From NCBI RefSeq assembly GCF_016405965.1, contig NZ_JAEFCD010000001.1:371573-435572 (forward strand): 64,000 bases of DNA, in the 5' to 3' direction. This stretch comes from Alteromonas sp. IB21 (GTDB lineage Bacteria > Pseudomonadota > Gammaproteobacteria > Enterobacterales > Alteromonadaceae). The position numbers and the translations under genes are program-made. The notes under the pieces were generated by a model, which did not search any database, was not told where the DNA came from, and saw only the letters and a list, made by a program, of their open reading frames with translations. Positions within the stretch are counted from its first letter, which is position 1, and the number at the start of each line of letters is the position of its first letter. Positions 45,288 to 55,761 of this stretch are shown piece after piece.

Positions 45288-47765
45288 TTAGAAAGTTTGA
45301 CCGATGTTGAAAGTGAAGAATCTTGCATCGTCACCGTCACGTTGCTGTATCGCTTTCGAGAAGCTGAATACCATCGGGCCCATTGGAGATATCCACTGAA
45401 CCGATATACCTGCCGAGCTACGATACAGACTCCAGTCAGAATAGTCCAATAGCTCGCCTCTTTGTGATGCGGCCACTTGAAACTGACTGTAATAGTCATA
45501 ATCGAACTCAGTATCCCATACGTTACCCACATCCACAAACAAACTTGTGCGGACAGAGTTATCCATATCTTCTTCTACAAATGGCGTCGGAACAATCAGT
45601 TCGATTCCACCAAGTGCCATGGCGTTACCACCTAGACTTCGTGTAGACCAAGATAACTGTGCATCGGCTGGATCGCCAGGGAAAGCTTCACCGTCGGGGC
45701 CTACGATACTACCCGCGTTGCCAAGAAATACCCCTCTTGGACCGACGGTATTGTTCTCGAATCCACGCAGTGAATCTGCACCACCTGCCGTAAAGTTCTC
45801 TGTGAACGGCAGTATTTGCTCGTTACCATTAATATCGCCGTAACCGTTACCATAACCTAAACGCACGCGCGCCAAGAATGACCAACGCTGGTTGCGCGAT
45901 AATGGGAAGTACCACTTGCCATCAAATACCGTTTTAAAGTAGTTAACGTCTGAGTTAGGCGTGGTAATACTAACAGAGGCTCGTTGTGAAGAGCCCGCCG
46001 TAGGGAAAAGACCGCGGTTTAGCGTGCTTCGACTCCAGCTTACGCTAGCTAAGTAACTGTCGTATTTAATCGCAGCATCAGGATCTTCGCCATTGGTAAA
46101 CTGGTTGTAGAACTGCTCAGTCTGCTCATAATAACCACGGTTAAACAACTCAACATTACTATAAGTCAAACCAAAGTTTATACGGTTAAATTCGTTAATA
46201 GGGTAGCCTACGTTCGCGCCGATAGACCACCGTTTCGAGTTATATTGAATAACGTTGAAGTCAGAACCGTCAAATTCACTGTACCCCAAACTTCCACCCA
46301 AACTAATGCCGTCGATAGTGAAGTAAGGGTCGTTGTAAGTGATTTGGGCACTTCGCTGATATGACACTGTGCTTAGGTTTAGACCAATGCGCTTACCCGT
46401 ACCCAAGAAGTTATCTTGTTGAATACCTGCTTGTAAGCTTAGTTTTGTTCTATCGCCGTAGCCGATACCGGCATTGAACGAGCCAGAGGGCTGCTCCTTA
46501 ACGCTGAAATTAACATCAACTTTGTCTTCAGAGCCCGGAATGCGAACCGTTTCAAACTCGACCTCTTCCATATAGGTAAGACGGGAAAGCTGATTCTTAG
46601 AAGACTCAAGCAAGTTGTTAGATAACCATGTGCCTTCCATTTGACTCACGTTTTGACGCAACACGCTATCTGCTGTTACTACGTTACCGTTAAATTTGAT
46701 GCGGTTCACGTAAATACGCTTACCTGGGTCAACTGACAAGGTCAATTTCACCGTTTTGTCTTCATCATTGATTTCAGGAACGGTGGTCACTGTTGGGTAA
46801 GCATAACCAAATCGCCCCAAGTACTTACTGATAAACTCTTCTGTATAAGTAACTTCTGCTTGGTTATAAAGTTCGCCAGTCGTTAAGGGGAGCACCCGTT
46901 CGATATATTCTTCGTGACCTAGCACATCACCCACAATCTCTACTTCAGAGATTGTGTATTGCTCACCCTCTGACACATTCATCGCGATGTAAATACCAGA
47001 TTTTTCTGGCGTCATTGATACTTGAGTAGAGTCAACGTTAAAGCGAAGATAACCGCGATTTAGATAATGGTTACGAAGCGTTTCCATATCCCCCTGCAAC
47101 GTTTGCTGTTGGTAGCGCGTTTCAGATAAGAAATCCCACCATGGCGTGTCATATTGCAGTTCAAAGGCTTCCATCAGCTCTTCGTCAGAGAATATTTCGT
47201 TACCAACGATATTGATTTGTTCGATTTCAGCGGCATCGCCTTCTTCAAACAATAACTTCAAATCCACACGATTACGCGGTAGAGGCGTTATGATGGCCGT
47301 CACATCAGCGTTATATTTACCAATGCTGTAAAAGAAATCTTTTAAGCCGTTCTCAATAGAGGTCAATACTGTCTTATCAAGCGGCTCACCGATACGAACG
47401 CCATTACCGTCCAAACTTTCCTGAAGCTGCTCATCTTTAATATCATCGTTGCCTTCAAAAATGATATTACTGATAGTAGGACGCTCTGCAACACGCACAA
47501 CAAGCGTATTACCATCGCGAAGAATTTCAACGTTTTCGAAGTGAGTTGAAGAGTACAACGAGCGAATAAGCTGCGTTACCCTAAATGTATTAAGCTCGTC
47601 GCCAACTTGAACGGGCAAGTAGGTTAAGGCTGCACCTAGTGCAACACGTTGCAAACCTTCAACGCGAATGTCTTCTACGACAAATTCACTGTCTTGCGCC
47701 GCAGCATTGGCAAAGCTAGCACTGGAAAGAATGGCTCCGGCTGCTACTAACTGTTTTAACTTCAT
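45288..47765 (-). CDS. bamA: Outer-membrane protein assembly factor BamA
   Basis: An 825-residue Omp85 protein. The signal peptide (1-21, ending in FANAAAQ) is followed by five POTRA domains (about 25-425, first one VEDIRVEGLQRVALGAALTY) and a C-terminal 16-stranded barrel. The barrel carries the RGFENNTVGPRG segment (the VRGF/Y-type lid-loop motif) and ends in FFTFNIGQTF with a terminal Phe. It folds and inserts outer-membrane proteins, which would include the TolC-type channel encoded at 3890. It lies between rseP and skp as in most gammaproteobacteria. Confidence 0.98.
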   Translation of the reverse strand: MKLKQLVAAGAILSSASFANAAAQDSEFVVEDIRVEGLQRVALGAALTYLPVQVGDELNTFRVTQLIRSLYSSTHFENVEILRDGNTLVVRVAERPTISNIIFEGNDDIKDEQLQESLDGNGVRIGEPLDKTVLTSIENGLKDFFYSIGKYNADVTAIITPLPRNRVDLKLLFEEGDAAEIEQINIVGNEIFSDEELMEAFELQYDTPWWDFLSETRYQQQTLQGDMETLRNHYLNRGYLRFNVDSTQVSMTPEKSGIYIAMNVSEGEQYTISEVEIVGDVLGHEEYIERVLPLTTGELYNQAEVTYTEEFISKYLGRFGYAYPTVTTVPEINDEDKTVKLTLSVDPGKRIYVNRIKFNGNVVTADSVLRQNVSQMEGTWLSNNLLESSKNQLSRLTYMEEVEFETVRIPGSEDKVDVNFSVKEQPSGSFNAGIGYGDRTKLSLQAGIQQDNFLGTGKRIGLNLSTVSYQRSAQITYNDPYFTIDGISLGGSLGYSEFDGSDFNVIQYNSKRWSIGANVGYPINEFNRINFGLTYSNVELFNRGYYEQTEQFYNQFTNGEDPDAAIKYDSYLASVSWSRSTLNRGLFPTAGSSQRASVSITTPNSDVNYFKTVFDGKWYFPLSRNQRWSFLARVRLGYGNGYGDINGNEQILPFTENFTAGGADSLRGFENNTVGPRGVFLGNAGSIVGPDGEAFPGDPADAQLSWSTRSLGGNAMALGGIELIVPTPFVEEDMDNSVRTSLFVDVGNVWDTEFDYDYYSQFQVAASQRGELLDYSDWSLYRSSAGISVQWISPMGPMVFSFSKAIQQRDGDDARFFTFNIGQTF

Positions 47766-47823
47766 CTATTTTTCTTTTCCTGGCCGCGTTTTGTATTAGC
47801 TGTTTTGTACTTCCTGATTTCCA

Positions 47824-49176
47824 TCAGGTTATGCGAGCGATATCGTTAAAAATTGCGATACCCATTATCATAAACAGAAGCACGCCACCTATTCTGTAAC
47901 CCCATTCCTGCACGGCTTCAGGCACAGGTTTGCCTGTAATCCACTCCACGATAAAAAACATGAGGTGACCACCGTCAAGCATGGGCAAGGGTAATAAATT
48001 TATAATGCCTAAATTCACGCTTATTAAGGCAAGAAAACTCAAGAAGTACGCAAGTCCATACCCAGCACTTGTTCCCGCACCTTGAGCAATTGAGATAGGT
48101 CCACTTAAATTCTTCACCGACACGTCGCCAGTAATGAGTTTCCCTATCATTTCGACACTCAGTGTCATAAGACGCCACGTTTTATCTAACGCCTTCCCAA
48201 TAGCCTCTATAATGCCATATTGATGGGTAAACACATACCCCTCAGGCCAAGGCTCGAACGTTGGGCTAACACCTAGATAACCACTTTGCCCTTGTGGTGT
48301 ATCGCGGCGCGCTATCGTGGCATTTAACGTAAGTGGTTGTCCATCCCTTTCTATATCAAGCAATATTTGCTCTCCAGGACTTTCAACAATCACTTCCACT
48401 AATCGTTCCCACGACGGCAGCTTGTTACCGTTTAGTGCTAATAACTTATCACCAGGCTGTAATCCAGCCTCTTGTGCTGCACTTCCGTCACCGACAAACC
48501 CAACTGTCAACGTTGCATCTGGCCGGTAAGGGGTTAGCCCTAAGCTGCTTAAAGGAGACTCGCGATCTGGGTCAAAGTTCCAAGACTTCAGTGTAAATGT
48601 CAGTTCTTTTTCGACATTTGATGAATTTTTCACCGTTACATTGGCATTTTCCGCGCCGATATTAGACACAATCTCAAGATTAACGGCTTCCCAATCTGGT
48701 GTGCTTCTATCACCTACTTTGATGATTTCATCACCAGGCTGTACCCCAGCGATTGCTGCAATACTGTCTGTTTCAATACTTTTTACAACTGGCTTTACCG
48801 TATCTAAACCAACCAAATACATTAACCATAGCGAGAAAAAGGCAAATATAAAGTTAACCCCAGGGCCAGCAGCAATAACCGCCATGCGCTGTAATACGGG
48901 TTTATTGTTAAACGCTTTGTCTTCTAACTCAGGCGGTACGTCATCAATGCGTCCATCGAGCATGCGCACGTATCCACCTAATGGGATCATAGCGATGACA
49001 TACTCTGTGCCTGATTTACTTGTTTTACGCCATATAGGCTTTCCAAAACCAATTGAGAAGCGCTCTACCTGCACACCGCATTTACGAGCCACATAAAAGT
49101 GCCCCCATTCATGTACAGCAACCAAAATACCTAAGGCTACAATGAATGCACCAAGGCTCCATAAAAATGCTAGCAC
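47824..49176 (-). CDS. rseP: Site-2 protease RseP
   Basis: A 450-residue inner-membrane zinc protease that cuts anti-sigma factor RseA within the membrane and clears signal peptides. The zinc motif HEWGH is at residues 22-26. Two PDZ domains follow (VQPGDEIIKVGD and LQPGDKLLALNG), and the third zinc ligand lies in LPLPMLDGGHLMFF. There are about four membrane helices. The start is GTG at 49176, overlapping the end of dxr by 7 bases. Confidence 0.97.
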   Translation of the reverse strand: MLAFLWSLGAFIVALGILVAVHEWGHFYVARKCGVQVERFSIGFGKPIWRKTSKSGTEYVIAMIPLGGYVRMLDGRIDDVPPELEDKAFNNKPVLQRMAVIAAGPGVNFIFAFFSLWLMYLVGLDTVKPVVKSIETDSIAAIAGVQPGDEIIKVGDRSTPDWEAVNLEIVSNIGAENANVTVKNSSNVEKELTFTLKSWNFDPDRESPLSSLGLTPYRPDATLTVGFVGDGSAAQEAGLQPGDKLLALNGNKLPSWERLVEVIVESPGEQILLDIERDGQPLTLNATIARRDTPQGQSGYLGVSPTFEPWPEGYVFTHQYGIIEAIGKALDKTWRLMTLSVEMIGKLITGDVSVKNLSGPISIAQGAGTSAGYGLAYFLSFLALISVNLGIINLLPLPMLDGGHLMFFIVEWITGKPVPEAVQEWGYRIGGVLLFMIMGIAIFNDIARIT

Positions 49177-50357
49177 TGGAATTTACCTCGAATAATCTCG
49201 TTAGCTTTTGCTCTTGCAAGGCTGTCTTGCTCTAGTATTTGCTGAATAGAATTCACCGACACATTGGGCATAGCATTAAGCGTGGCGTCATTTACTTTAG
49301 CAATATCACAAAACTGAATCTTGCCTTCTAAAAAGGCTTCGACAGCCACTTCATTTGACGCATTCACTCGCGTTGTTGCACATTGCCCTTCTTTACACGC
49401 ATCAATAGCCAGCTTCAAATTCGGATAACGCTCAAAACAAGGGGTTTGAAAACTGAAATTGCCAATGTCAGAAAAGTCGAGCGGCGTCACGCCCGCTTCG
49501 ATTCGCTCAGGATGCGCCAAACCATAAGCAATAGGGGTACGCATGTCAGGATTGCCCATTTGTGCGATCACGGAGCCATCAACATATTGCACCATAGAAT
49601 GAATAATACTTTGCGGGTGAATAACCACATCAATATCATCTGCACCAGCACCGAACAACCAACAAGCTTCAATGAACTCGAGCCCCTTGTTCATCATAGT
49701 TGCAGAGTCGATTGTAATTTTTCTGCCCATCGACCAGTTAGGGTGTGTACTGGCTTCATCGATTGTAATTGACGAGAAGCTATCAAGCGGTCTTTCTCTA
49801 AACGGACCACCAGAACCCGTTAAGAGAATTTTACGAATGCCGGATGCAGCAAAGTTACCATATTCATAATCGTGCGGTAGGCACTGGAATATGGCGTTGT
49901 GCTCGCTGTCGATAGGAAGAATTTCAGCGCCGCTTTGGTTCGCAGCCTCGATAAATAAAGCACCCGACATGACTAACGCTTCTTTATTGGCAAGCAAAAC
50001 CCGTTTACCCGCCTTTACTGCTGCCAGTGTGGGTAAAAGCCCTGCTGCACCCACAATGGCTGCCATTACAGCATCAACTTCAGGCGCGCTGGATACTTCT
50101 TCCAGCGCCTTAGCACCAGCGAGAATTTCTGCATCCACACCGTACTGGGATGCTAACTCACAGGCTAGTTTGTAGTTAGCGTCATCAGCAATTACCACAT
50201 AGCGCGGCGCGCATTTCTGGGCCTGCTCCATAAGCAATTCAAGCTGTGAGTTGCCAGTAATAGCAAATACGCGATATTTGTCTGGGTGGCGGTTTATTAC
50301 GTCGAGTGTATTACAACCAATGGAGCCTGTGGCCCCTAACACTGTTACTGTTTGCAT
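49170..50357 (-). CDS. dxr: 1-deoxy-D-xylulose 5-phosphate reductoisomerase
   Basis: A 395-residue NADPH-dependent enzyme that makes MEP in the non-mevalonate isoprenoid pathway, which feeds UppS nearby. It has the N-terminal dinucleotide motif GATGSIGCNTLDVI, LLANKEALVMSG, the metal-binding region LPIDSEHNAIFQCL, TGSGGPFRERPL, and HPNWSMGRKITIDSATMMNKGLE (given here in two overlapping parts of the same helix). Length is normal. Its start overlaps the cdsA stop by one base. Confidence 0.98.
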   Translation of the reverse strand: MQTVTVLGATGSIGCNTLDVINRHPDKYRVFAITGNSQLELLMEQAQKCAPRYVVIADDANYKLACELASQYGVDAEILAGAKALEEVSSAPEVDAVMAAIVGAAGLLPTLAAVKAGKRVLLANKEALVMSGALFIEAANQSGAEILPIDSEHNAIFQCLPHDYEYGNFAASGIRKILLTGSGGPFRERPLDSFSSITIDEASTHPNWSMGRKITIDSATMMNKGLEFIEACWLFGAGADDIDVVIHPQSIIHSMVQYVDGSVIAQMGNPDMRTPIAYGLAHPERIEAGVTPLDFSDIGNFSFQTPCFERYPNLKLAIDACKEGQCATTRVNASNEVAVEAFLEGKIQFCDIAKVNDATLNAMPNVSVNSIQQILEQDSLARAKANEIIRGKFQC

Positions 50358-51220
50358 TACGCCATCCAGGTTACATAGCAGAACGCAAAAACAGGGAATG
50401 CCGCGGTTAAGCTGTCGATTCTATCGAGTACACCACCGTGTCCAGGGAGAATTTTGCCGCTGTCTTTAATGCCCGCACAACGCTTAAGCATGCTTTCGTT
50501 TAAATCGCCAAGGGCGGAAACAGCCACCGTAATACCGCCAATAGCAAGGTGAAGCCAAATACGCGAAGGCTCTACCTGATAGTGAAGGGCCGCAAAAGCG
50601 ATAATAGCGAATGAAGCTGCAATACCGCCTAACAAGCCTTCTAAACTTTTACCTGGCGATACGTTAGGGCGTAGCTTATGGCGTCCGAATTTTACGCCAA
50701 CAAAGAATGCACCTATATCTGCAGCCCAAACAATCCCCAGCACATAGAAGATGAGTGAAGCACCATAGAAAGGATCAACATCGTGCAAGCTCGTACGAAG
50801 CGCAACAACCGCTACCCATGTAGGTATAAGCGTAAGCGCGCCAAATAGGGTTCTAACGCTGCGACTGTCTTTCCAGAACTTGGAATATTTGGGATAGGCT
50901 AGCACCATAAATAAAGACGCTATCCACCATAATACGGCAACCGTTAATATGGCACGGTATAAACCATGTAATTGGCCTTGATACCAAATCGTGCTGGCAT
51001 CAACAATAAGAGACAAGGCTATACATATGGCAAAGGCACCTGCCATATAAATGAGCTTTTTAGGACGTTCACATACGCCTGACATATTCGCCCATTCATA
51101 AGCGCCAATGCCGACAACACCAGCAATGGCTATTTCAAACCAAAAAATAGGAAGAAAGAGAATAGCGTAAAGCGCCAGTGGCGCGAGGATTAATGCAGTT
51201 ATTATTCGTTGTTTTAGCAT
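50357..51220 (-). CDS. cdsA: Phosphatidate cytidylyltransferase
   Basis: A 287-residue polytopic inner-membrane enzyme that makes CDP-diacylglycerol from CTP and phosphatidic acid. About eight hydrophobic segments are visible. The family signature lies near the C-terminus: SMLKRCAGIKDSGKILPGHG followed by GVLDRIDSL. WAADIGAFFVGVKFGRHKL is the conserved cytidylyltransferase core. It sits between uppS and dxr. Confidence 0.97.
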   Translation of the reverse strand: MLKQRIITALILAPLALYAILFLPIFWFEIAIAGVVGIGAYEWANMSGVCERPKKLIYMAGAFAICIALSLIVDASTIWYQGQLHGLYRAILTVAVLWWIASLFMVLAYPKYSKFWKDSRSVRTLFGALTLIPTWVAVVALRTSLHDVDPFYGASLIFYVLGIVWAADIGAFFVGVKFGRHKLRPNVSPGKSLEGLLGGIAASFAIIAFAALHYQVEPSRIWLHLAIGGITVAVSALGDLNESMLKRCAGIKDSGKILPGHGGVLDRIDSLTAAFPVFAFCYVTWMA

Positions 51221-51274
51221 AATTTGCCCTTGGCTATCGTTACCAGGGCAAGCCTGATAATTGCCTGTATGGTG

Positions 51275-52063
51275 TTAACCATCGGCTGTAACTACTTGTT
51301 CGCCCGTTAGGCCGAAACGACGTTGGCGAACATTGAAATCGTCTACGGCTAATTGAAAAACGTCTTCATTGAAGTCGGGCCATAGAACATCAGTGAAATA
51401 CAATTCAGCATACGCACACTGCCATAGCAAAAAATTACTTATACGATGCTCGCCACCGGTGCGAATAAGAAGGTCTAACTCAGGAAGGTTAGCGGTTGAA
51501 ATGTGCGCATTGAATGCGTCTTCGTCGATGTTTTCAACGTCAATCTCACCACTTTTCACTTGCGTAGCAAGCTTTTTAGCAGCATTAACGATATCCCATC
51601 TACCGCCGTAGTTTGCAGCGATATTTAAAACTAAGTCTTTATTATCTTTGGTCATCGCTTCGGCTTTTCGAATCTTTTCGACCAGCTTGGCATCAAATGC
51701 CTCCACGTCGCCGATGACCTGCAGACGAACACCATTCTTGTGTAGTCGTTTTGCTTCACTATTAAGGACAAGATTAAACAAGTCCATTAAAACACTGACC
51801 TCTTCCTCTGGCCTTTTCCAGTTTTCACTTGAAAACGCAAATAGAGTGAGAGATTCAATGCTGTTTTGACGCGCAAAGCGCACGACAGAACGAACCGACT
51901 CTACCCCGGCTTTATGTCCAAAGGTACGAATTTTCCCTTTCTTTTGCGCCCATCGACCGTTGCCATCCATAATAATAGCAACGTGCTTAGGGCCAGTAGT
52001 TGTATTTACTACTGGCACCTCAGCTTTCGTCGATTTGGCTGCGCTTAAACGCTTTCCAATCAT
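51275..52063 (-). CDS. uppS: Undecaprenyl diphosphate synthase
   Basis: A 262-residue cis-prenyltransferase that builds the C55 carrier lipid for peptidoglycan and O-antigen. The catalytic Asp33 is in [30 protein letters not shown] and the C-terminal [19 protein letters not shown] and [12 protein letters not shown] blocks are intact. The first 24 residues are a polar extension that looks unstructured. It lies 8 bases after frr. Confidence 0.98.
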   Translation of the reverse strand: MIGKRLSAAKSTKAEVPVVNTTTGPKHVAIIMDGNGRWAQKKGKIRTFGHKAGVESVRSVVRFARQNSIESLTLFAFSSENWKRPEEEVSVLMDLFNLVLNSEAKRLHKNGVRLQVIGDVEAFDAKLVEKIRKAEAMTKDNKDLVLNIAANYGGRWDIVNAAKKLATQVKSGEIDVENIDEDAFNAHISTANLPELDLLIRTGGEHRISNFLLWQCAYAELYFTDVLWPDFNEDVFQLAVDDFNVRQRRFGLTGEQVVTADG

Positions 52064-52071
52064 AATGCTTA

Positions 52072-52629
52072 CTATACTTCCATTAATTCTTTTTCTTTGT
52101 CAGCAAGCATGCTGTCAACTTTTTTAATGAAATCGTTAGTAATAGATTGGATATTCTCTTCCGCTGCACGGCTCTCATCCTCACTGATCTCTTTTTCTTT
52201 AAGAAGATCTTTAACATCGCCATTAGCGTCACGACGAATGTTACGGATAGCGACGCGACCACCTTCCGCTTCGTTGCGAACAACGCGAATAAGGTCTTTA
52301 CGACGCTCTTCTGTAAGTGGAGGAAGTGGAATACGAATTGAACCACCCGCACTCATTGGATTAAGGCCTAAGTCAGACTGCATGATCGCTTTTTCAACGG
52401 CTTGAATGGCGCTTTTGTCGAATACAGTAAGCGCTAATGTGCGGCTGTCTTCAGCCACAACGTTTGCCACTTGCTTTAACGGCGTATCTACACCGTAATA
52501 AGGTACCATGATGCCGTCTAAAAGGCTTGGATGCGCACGCCCTGTGCGAATTTTGCTGAATTGGCTTTTAAGCGCAACTAGGCTTTTCTCCATGCGCTCT
52601 TGCGCATCTAATTCAATTTCATCAATCAT
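52072..52629 (-). CDS. frr: Ribosome recycling factor
   Basis: A 185-residue protein of standard length. The three-helix bundle is interrupted by domain II. Recognisable segments are [60 protein letters not shown] and [20 protein letters not shown]. With EF-G it splits ribosomes after termination. It lies 23 bases from pyrH in the same transcript. Confidence 0.98.
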   Translation of the reverse strand: MIDEIELDAQERMEKSLVALKSQFSKIRTGRAHPSLLDGIMVPYYGVDTPLKQVANVVAEDSRTLALTVFDKSAIQAVEKAIMQSDLGLNPMSAGGSIRIPLPPLTEERRKDLIRVVRNEAEGGRVAIRNIRRDANGDVKDLLKEKEISEDESRAAEENIQSITNDFIKKVDSMLADKEKELMEV

Positions 52630-52652
52630 GATTTGTATCCTATTGTTCTTAA

Positions 52653-53390
52653 TTAATCGTTGTCAGCGTGGCGAATTACAGTACCTTCTTTCTCGCCCAT
52701 CACCACGCGTTTTAGGCAACCTGGCTTATTCATGTTGAATACGCGAATAGGTAGACTGTGATCGCGCGCTAATGTAAACGCTGACAAGTCCATCACTTTA
52801 AGTTCTTTTTCTAGTACTTCTTGATAAGTCAGCTCTTCATAGAGCGTAGCTTCCGGATTTTTCACCGGGTCGTCGCTATATACTCCATCGACTTTTGTCG
52901 CTTTTAATACCGCATCCGCTTCAATTTCGATACCGCGCAAGCAAGCCGCTGAGTCGGTCGTAAAAAATGGGTTACCTGTGCCGGCAGAAAAGATGACAAC
53001 CCGGCCTGACTTGAGGAGGCTGATGGCTTCTGCCCAGTTGTACGCATCACATACACCGTTAAGCGGGATGGCAGACATCATGCGAGCGTTGACGAACGCA
53101 CGGTGTAGCGCATCGCGCATGGCAAGACCATTCATTACAGTGGCCAACATACCCATGTGATCACCAACAACGCGGTTCATACCCGCTTTTGCTAGCCCCT
53201 CACCGCGGAAAAGGTTACCACCACCGATAACGAGACCAACTTGAACACCAAGTTCAACCAGCTCTTTGATTTCTTGTGCCATTCTGTCAAGCACTTTAGG
53301 GTCTATGCCAAAGCCTTCCGCCCCCATTAGGGCTTCACCACTAAGCTTTAACAAAATGCGTCGGTATGCTGATTTTGGTGTGATACTCAT
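52653..53390 (-). CDS. pyrH: Uridylate kinase
   Basis: It phosphorylates UMP to UDP for all pyrimidine nucleotides. The start is taken as the ATG at 53390, giving [21 protein letters not shown] and 245 residues, near the usual 240; an ATG at 53456 would add 22 atypical residues. The amino-acid kinase fold shows [59 protein letters not shown] and the [13 protein letters not shown] block. GAGGAC lies upstream at a long spacing. It follows the tsf terminator, so it may have its own promoter. Confidence 0.97.
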   Translation of the reverse strand: MSITPKSAYRRILLKLSGEALMGAEGFGIDPKVLDRMAQEIKELVELGVQVGLVIGGGNLFRGEGLAKAGMNRVVGDHMGMLATVMNGLAMRDALHRAFVNARMMSAIPLNGVCDAYNWAEAISLLKSGRVVIFSAGTGNPFFTTDSAACLRGIEIEADAVLKATKVDGVYSDDPVKNPEATLYEELTYQEVLEKELKVMDLSAFTLARDHSLPIRVFNMNKPGCLKRVVMGEKEGTVIRHADND

Positions 53391-53556
53391 AGTTTGAATT
53401 GTCCTCGTAAACCCGTTTTGTCCTATGCCTTTCGTCGCATTATACGCAAAAAGCATAGGACAAAGCGCTTTCGTTTTTTGGGCAGGCGCTTACTTGTCTC
53501 GCCTAGCTTCACACTTACGCAATGCAATGGCAAGACGAAAGAGGTTCAGCTATAAA

Positions 53557-53581
53557 AAAGCACCTCCTAGGAGGTGCTTTG
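53557..53581 (-). terminator. Terminator downstream of tsf
   Basis: AAAGCACCTCC and GGAGGTGCTTT form a stem around TA, followed on the minus strand by TTTTTTATAG. It begins about 45 bases after the tsf stop and separates rpsB-tsf from pyrH-frr. Confidence 0.88.
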
Positions 53582-53624
53582 TAGTTTATCTAACTATTGC
53601 TTGATGCAAAAGATAAACACTCAA

Positions 53625-54497
53625 TTATTTCTTAGCAGCAGCCATTTGAGCAGCTACTTCAGCAGCGAAGTCTTCAGTCTTCTTCTCGATACCTTCACCT
53701 ACTTCGAAACGTACGAAGTTGATAACGTCTGCGCTGTTGTTCTTAAGAAGCTCAGCAACAGAGATTGAAGGATCTTTAACGAAAGGCTGACCAGTCAGAC
53801 TCACTTCGCCAGTGAACTTCTTCATGCGGCCTGCAACCATCTTCTCAGCGATATCAGCTGGCTTACCAGACTGGATAGCGATTTCGATTTGGATTTCTTT
53901 CTCTTTCTCAACAACTTCAGCCGGAACATTCTCTGGCTTAACGAACTGCGGGCTAGCAGCAGCAACGTGCATTGCAACGTCTTTCGCTAGTTCTTCAGAA
54001 CCGCCAGTTAGGATAGAAATCACACCAATACGGCCGCCGTGTATATAAGCGCCTAGTGTATCGCCTTCAACGTTGATAACGCGACGAGGAGAGATGTTTT
54101 CGCCGATTTTAGCAACAAGTGCGTCACGCGCTTCGCTAACTTTAACGCCATTCATGTCCGCGTCATTAAGCGCTTCGATGTCGTTGATGTTGTTCGCAGC
54201 TGCTACTTCTAAAAGCGCGTTACCGAACTTAAGGAAACCTTCGTCACGTGCTACGAAGTCAGTTTCGCAGTTTAGTTCAAGCATGGTCGCGCGACCACCT
54301 TCAACTTTAGTAAGGATAACACCTTCAGCCGCGATACGACCTGCTTTTTTCGCCGCTTTCGCTTGACCTGATTTACGCATGTTTTCAATGGCTAACTCAA
54401 TGTCACCATCCGTTTCAACCAGGGCTTTTTTACAATCCAGCATACCTGCGCCAGTACGTTCGCGCAGTTCTTTAACTAGTGCTGCAGTCACTGCCAT
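53625..54497 (-). CDS. tsf: Translation elongation factor Ts
   Basis: A 290-residue nucleotide-exchange factor for EF-Tu. The N-terminal UBA-like domain starts [20 protein letters not shown] with the [12 protein letters not shown] motif. The core has [20 protein letters not shown] and [15 protein letters not shown], and the C-terminal module includes [18 protein letters not shown]. It lies 121 bases after rpsB with a hairpin between them. Confidence 0.98.
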   Translation of the reverse strand: MAVTAALVKELRERTGAGMLDCKKALVETDGDIELAIENMRKSGQAKAAKKAGRIAAEGVILTKVEGGRATMLELNCETDFVARDEGFLKFGNALLEVAAANNINDIEALNDADMNGVKVSEARDALVAKIGENISPRRVINVEGDTLGAYIHGGRIGVISILTGGSEELAKDVAMHVAAASPQFVKPENVPAEVVEKEKEIQIEIAIQSGKPADIAEKMVAGRMKKFTGEVSLTGQPFVKDPSISVAELLKNNSADVINFVRFEVGEGIEKKTEDFAAEVAAQMAAAKK

Positions 54498-54538
54498 TTT
54501 TCAATTCCTCAGCATTTAATATAAATTCGTTAGGTAAA

Positions 54539-54556
54539 AGGGGCGATATCGCCCCT
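54539..54556 (-). promoter_or_regulatory. Hairpin in the rpsB-tsf spacer, possible attenuator
   Basis: AGGGGCGATATCGCCCCT is a perfect 18-base palindrome. On the minus strand it is followed by TTTTACC. A partial terminator in this position would lower tsf relative to rpsB, as described for the equivalent gap in E. coli. Confidence 0.6.
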
Positions 54557-54618
54557 CTCAATACGTTTCGTATTGTAGTACTGCCATATTATCTAGATAT
54601 GACAGTAAGCAATCAGAA

Positions 54619-55350
54619 TTACTCTGCCGCTTCTACGAAGTCGTCTTGCTCAGCTTGTACTTCAAGGTTGCTTTCGCGACCTGAGTTGATAGCGTTTGCA
54701 GCAGCATCCAAGTAAAGTTGGATAGCGCGGATAGCATCGTCGTTACCAGGGATGATGTAATCAACACCGTCTGGGTTAGAGTTAGTATCAACAACACCAA
54801 CAACAGGAATACCTAAGTTACGCGCTTCTGTTACAGCGATGTGCTCGTGATCTGCGTCGATAACAAAGATTGCGTCTGGAAGACCGCCCATGTCTTTGAT
54901 ACCGCCAAGGCTGTTTTCAAGCTTGTCCATTTCGCGCTGAAGCATAAGTGCTTCTTTCTTAGTTAGCTTCTCAAACGTACCGTCTTGGCTTTGTTGCTCA
55001 AGTTCTTTAAGACGCTTGATTGACTGACGCACTGTTTTCCAGTTAGTCAGCATACCACCTAACCAACGCTTATTTACGTAGTACTGGTCGCACTTAAGCG
55101 CAGCATCTTTAACTGCTTCGCCAGCGGCGCGCTTAGTACCAACGAAAAGAACTTTACCTTTCTTCGACGCAACACCTGAAAGGTAGTTAAGTGCGTTGTT
55201 GAAAAGTGGAACCGTTTTTTCAAGGTTGATGATATGAACTTTATTACGTGCACCGAAGATGAAAGGCTTCATCTTTGGGTTCCAGTAACGAGTTTGGTGA
55301 CCGAAATGCACACCGGCTTTCAGCATGTCACGCATAGAAACATTAGCCAT
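54619..55350 (-). CDS. rpsB: 30S ribosomal protein S2
   Basis: A 243-residue ribosomal protein. The sequence begins [20 protein letters not shown] and contains [75 protein letters not shown] and [20 protein letters not shown], with a short acidic tail typical of Alteromonadales S2. It is the first gene of the long leftward cluster. Its promoter and a leader of about 170 bases lie upstream. Confidence 0.99.
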   Translation of the reverse strand: MANVSMRDMLKAGVHFGHQTRYWNPKMKPFIFGARNKVHIINLEKTVPLFNNALNYLSGVASKKGKVLFVGTKRAAGEAVKDAALKCDQYYVNKRWLGGMLTNWKTVRQSIKRLKELEQQSQDGTFEKLTKKEALMLQREMDKLENSLGGIKDMGGLPDAIFVIDADHEHIAVTEARNLGIPVVGVVDTNSNPDGVDYIIPGNDDAIRAIQLYLDAAANAINSGRESNLEVQAEQDDFVEAAE

Positions 55351-55524
55351 TTTATTTTCCTCTTGGGGTTAGGCCTCCATATACCCCTTGTATCGATTCA
55401 GCCCAACCTAAATTGAACTGAACACCCCGATACGAAGTGTCGGTATATGTGTGTTTTAATAAAATAAATTTACCCTCTAAAACGGTGCTGAATGCGTGTG
55501 GCAAAATGAGCTTTCCGTCAGGGC
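55351..55524 (-). promoter_or_regulatory. rpsB 5' leader, probable S2 autoregulatory region
   Basis: About 174 bases separate the inferred start site from the rpsB ATG. The leader contains complementary segments (for example GACACTTCGTATCGGGGTGTTC, in two parts ACACTTCG and CGGGGTGT) and a ribosome-binding site AGAGGAAAA close to the ATG. Gammaproteobacterial rpsB leaders bind S2 to repress translation; that role here is inference. Confidence 0.45.
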
Positions 55525-55530
55525 GCGCGC

Positions 55531-55559
55531 TTTATATCACAATCTAACCTTCGCCTCAA
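55531..55559 (-). promoter_or_regulatory. rpsB promoter with GC-rich discriminator
   Basis: On the minus strand TTGAGG (complement of 55554-55559) is followed after exactly 17 bases by TATAAA (complement of 55531-55536), then GCGCGCGCCC. A GC-rich stretch just after the -10 element is typical of stringently controlled ribosomal promoters. The predicted start site is near 55524. Confidence 0.78.
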
Positions 55560-55697
55560 GTTTTGAGGGCAAAAAGACGGGGGTTGATATGATTTGGTAG
55601 TGGTGAGTAAAGCGCCTTGGGCACACTTCCTCATTCATTAGCGTTGCATAAATATAGTCACGTAATTTCAGCACCTTACTAAGAATGACCTGAATGG

Positions 55698-55706
55698 TGT
55701 TATACT
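55698..55706 (+). promoter_or_regulatory. Extended -10 promoter of map
   Basis: TGTTATACT is an extended -10 element (TGn followed by TATACT at 55701-55706). No good -35 box is seen, which the TG element can compensate. The predicted start is near 55713, about 50 bases before map. Confidence 0.6.
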
Positions 55707-55761
55707 GCGTAAAAAAGCAAATTCTTCATCAATACTAGTTTCAAACGATTTGAGAGGCGCT

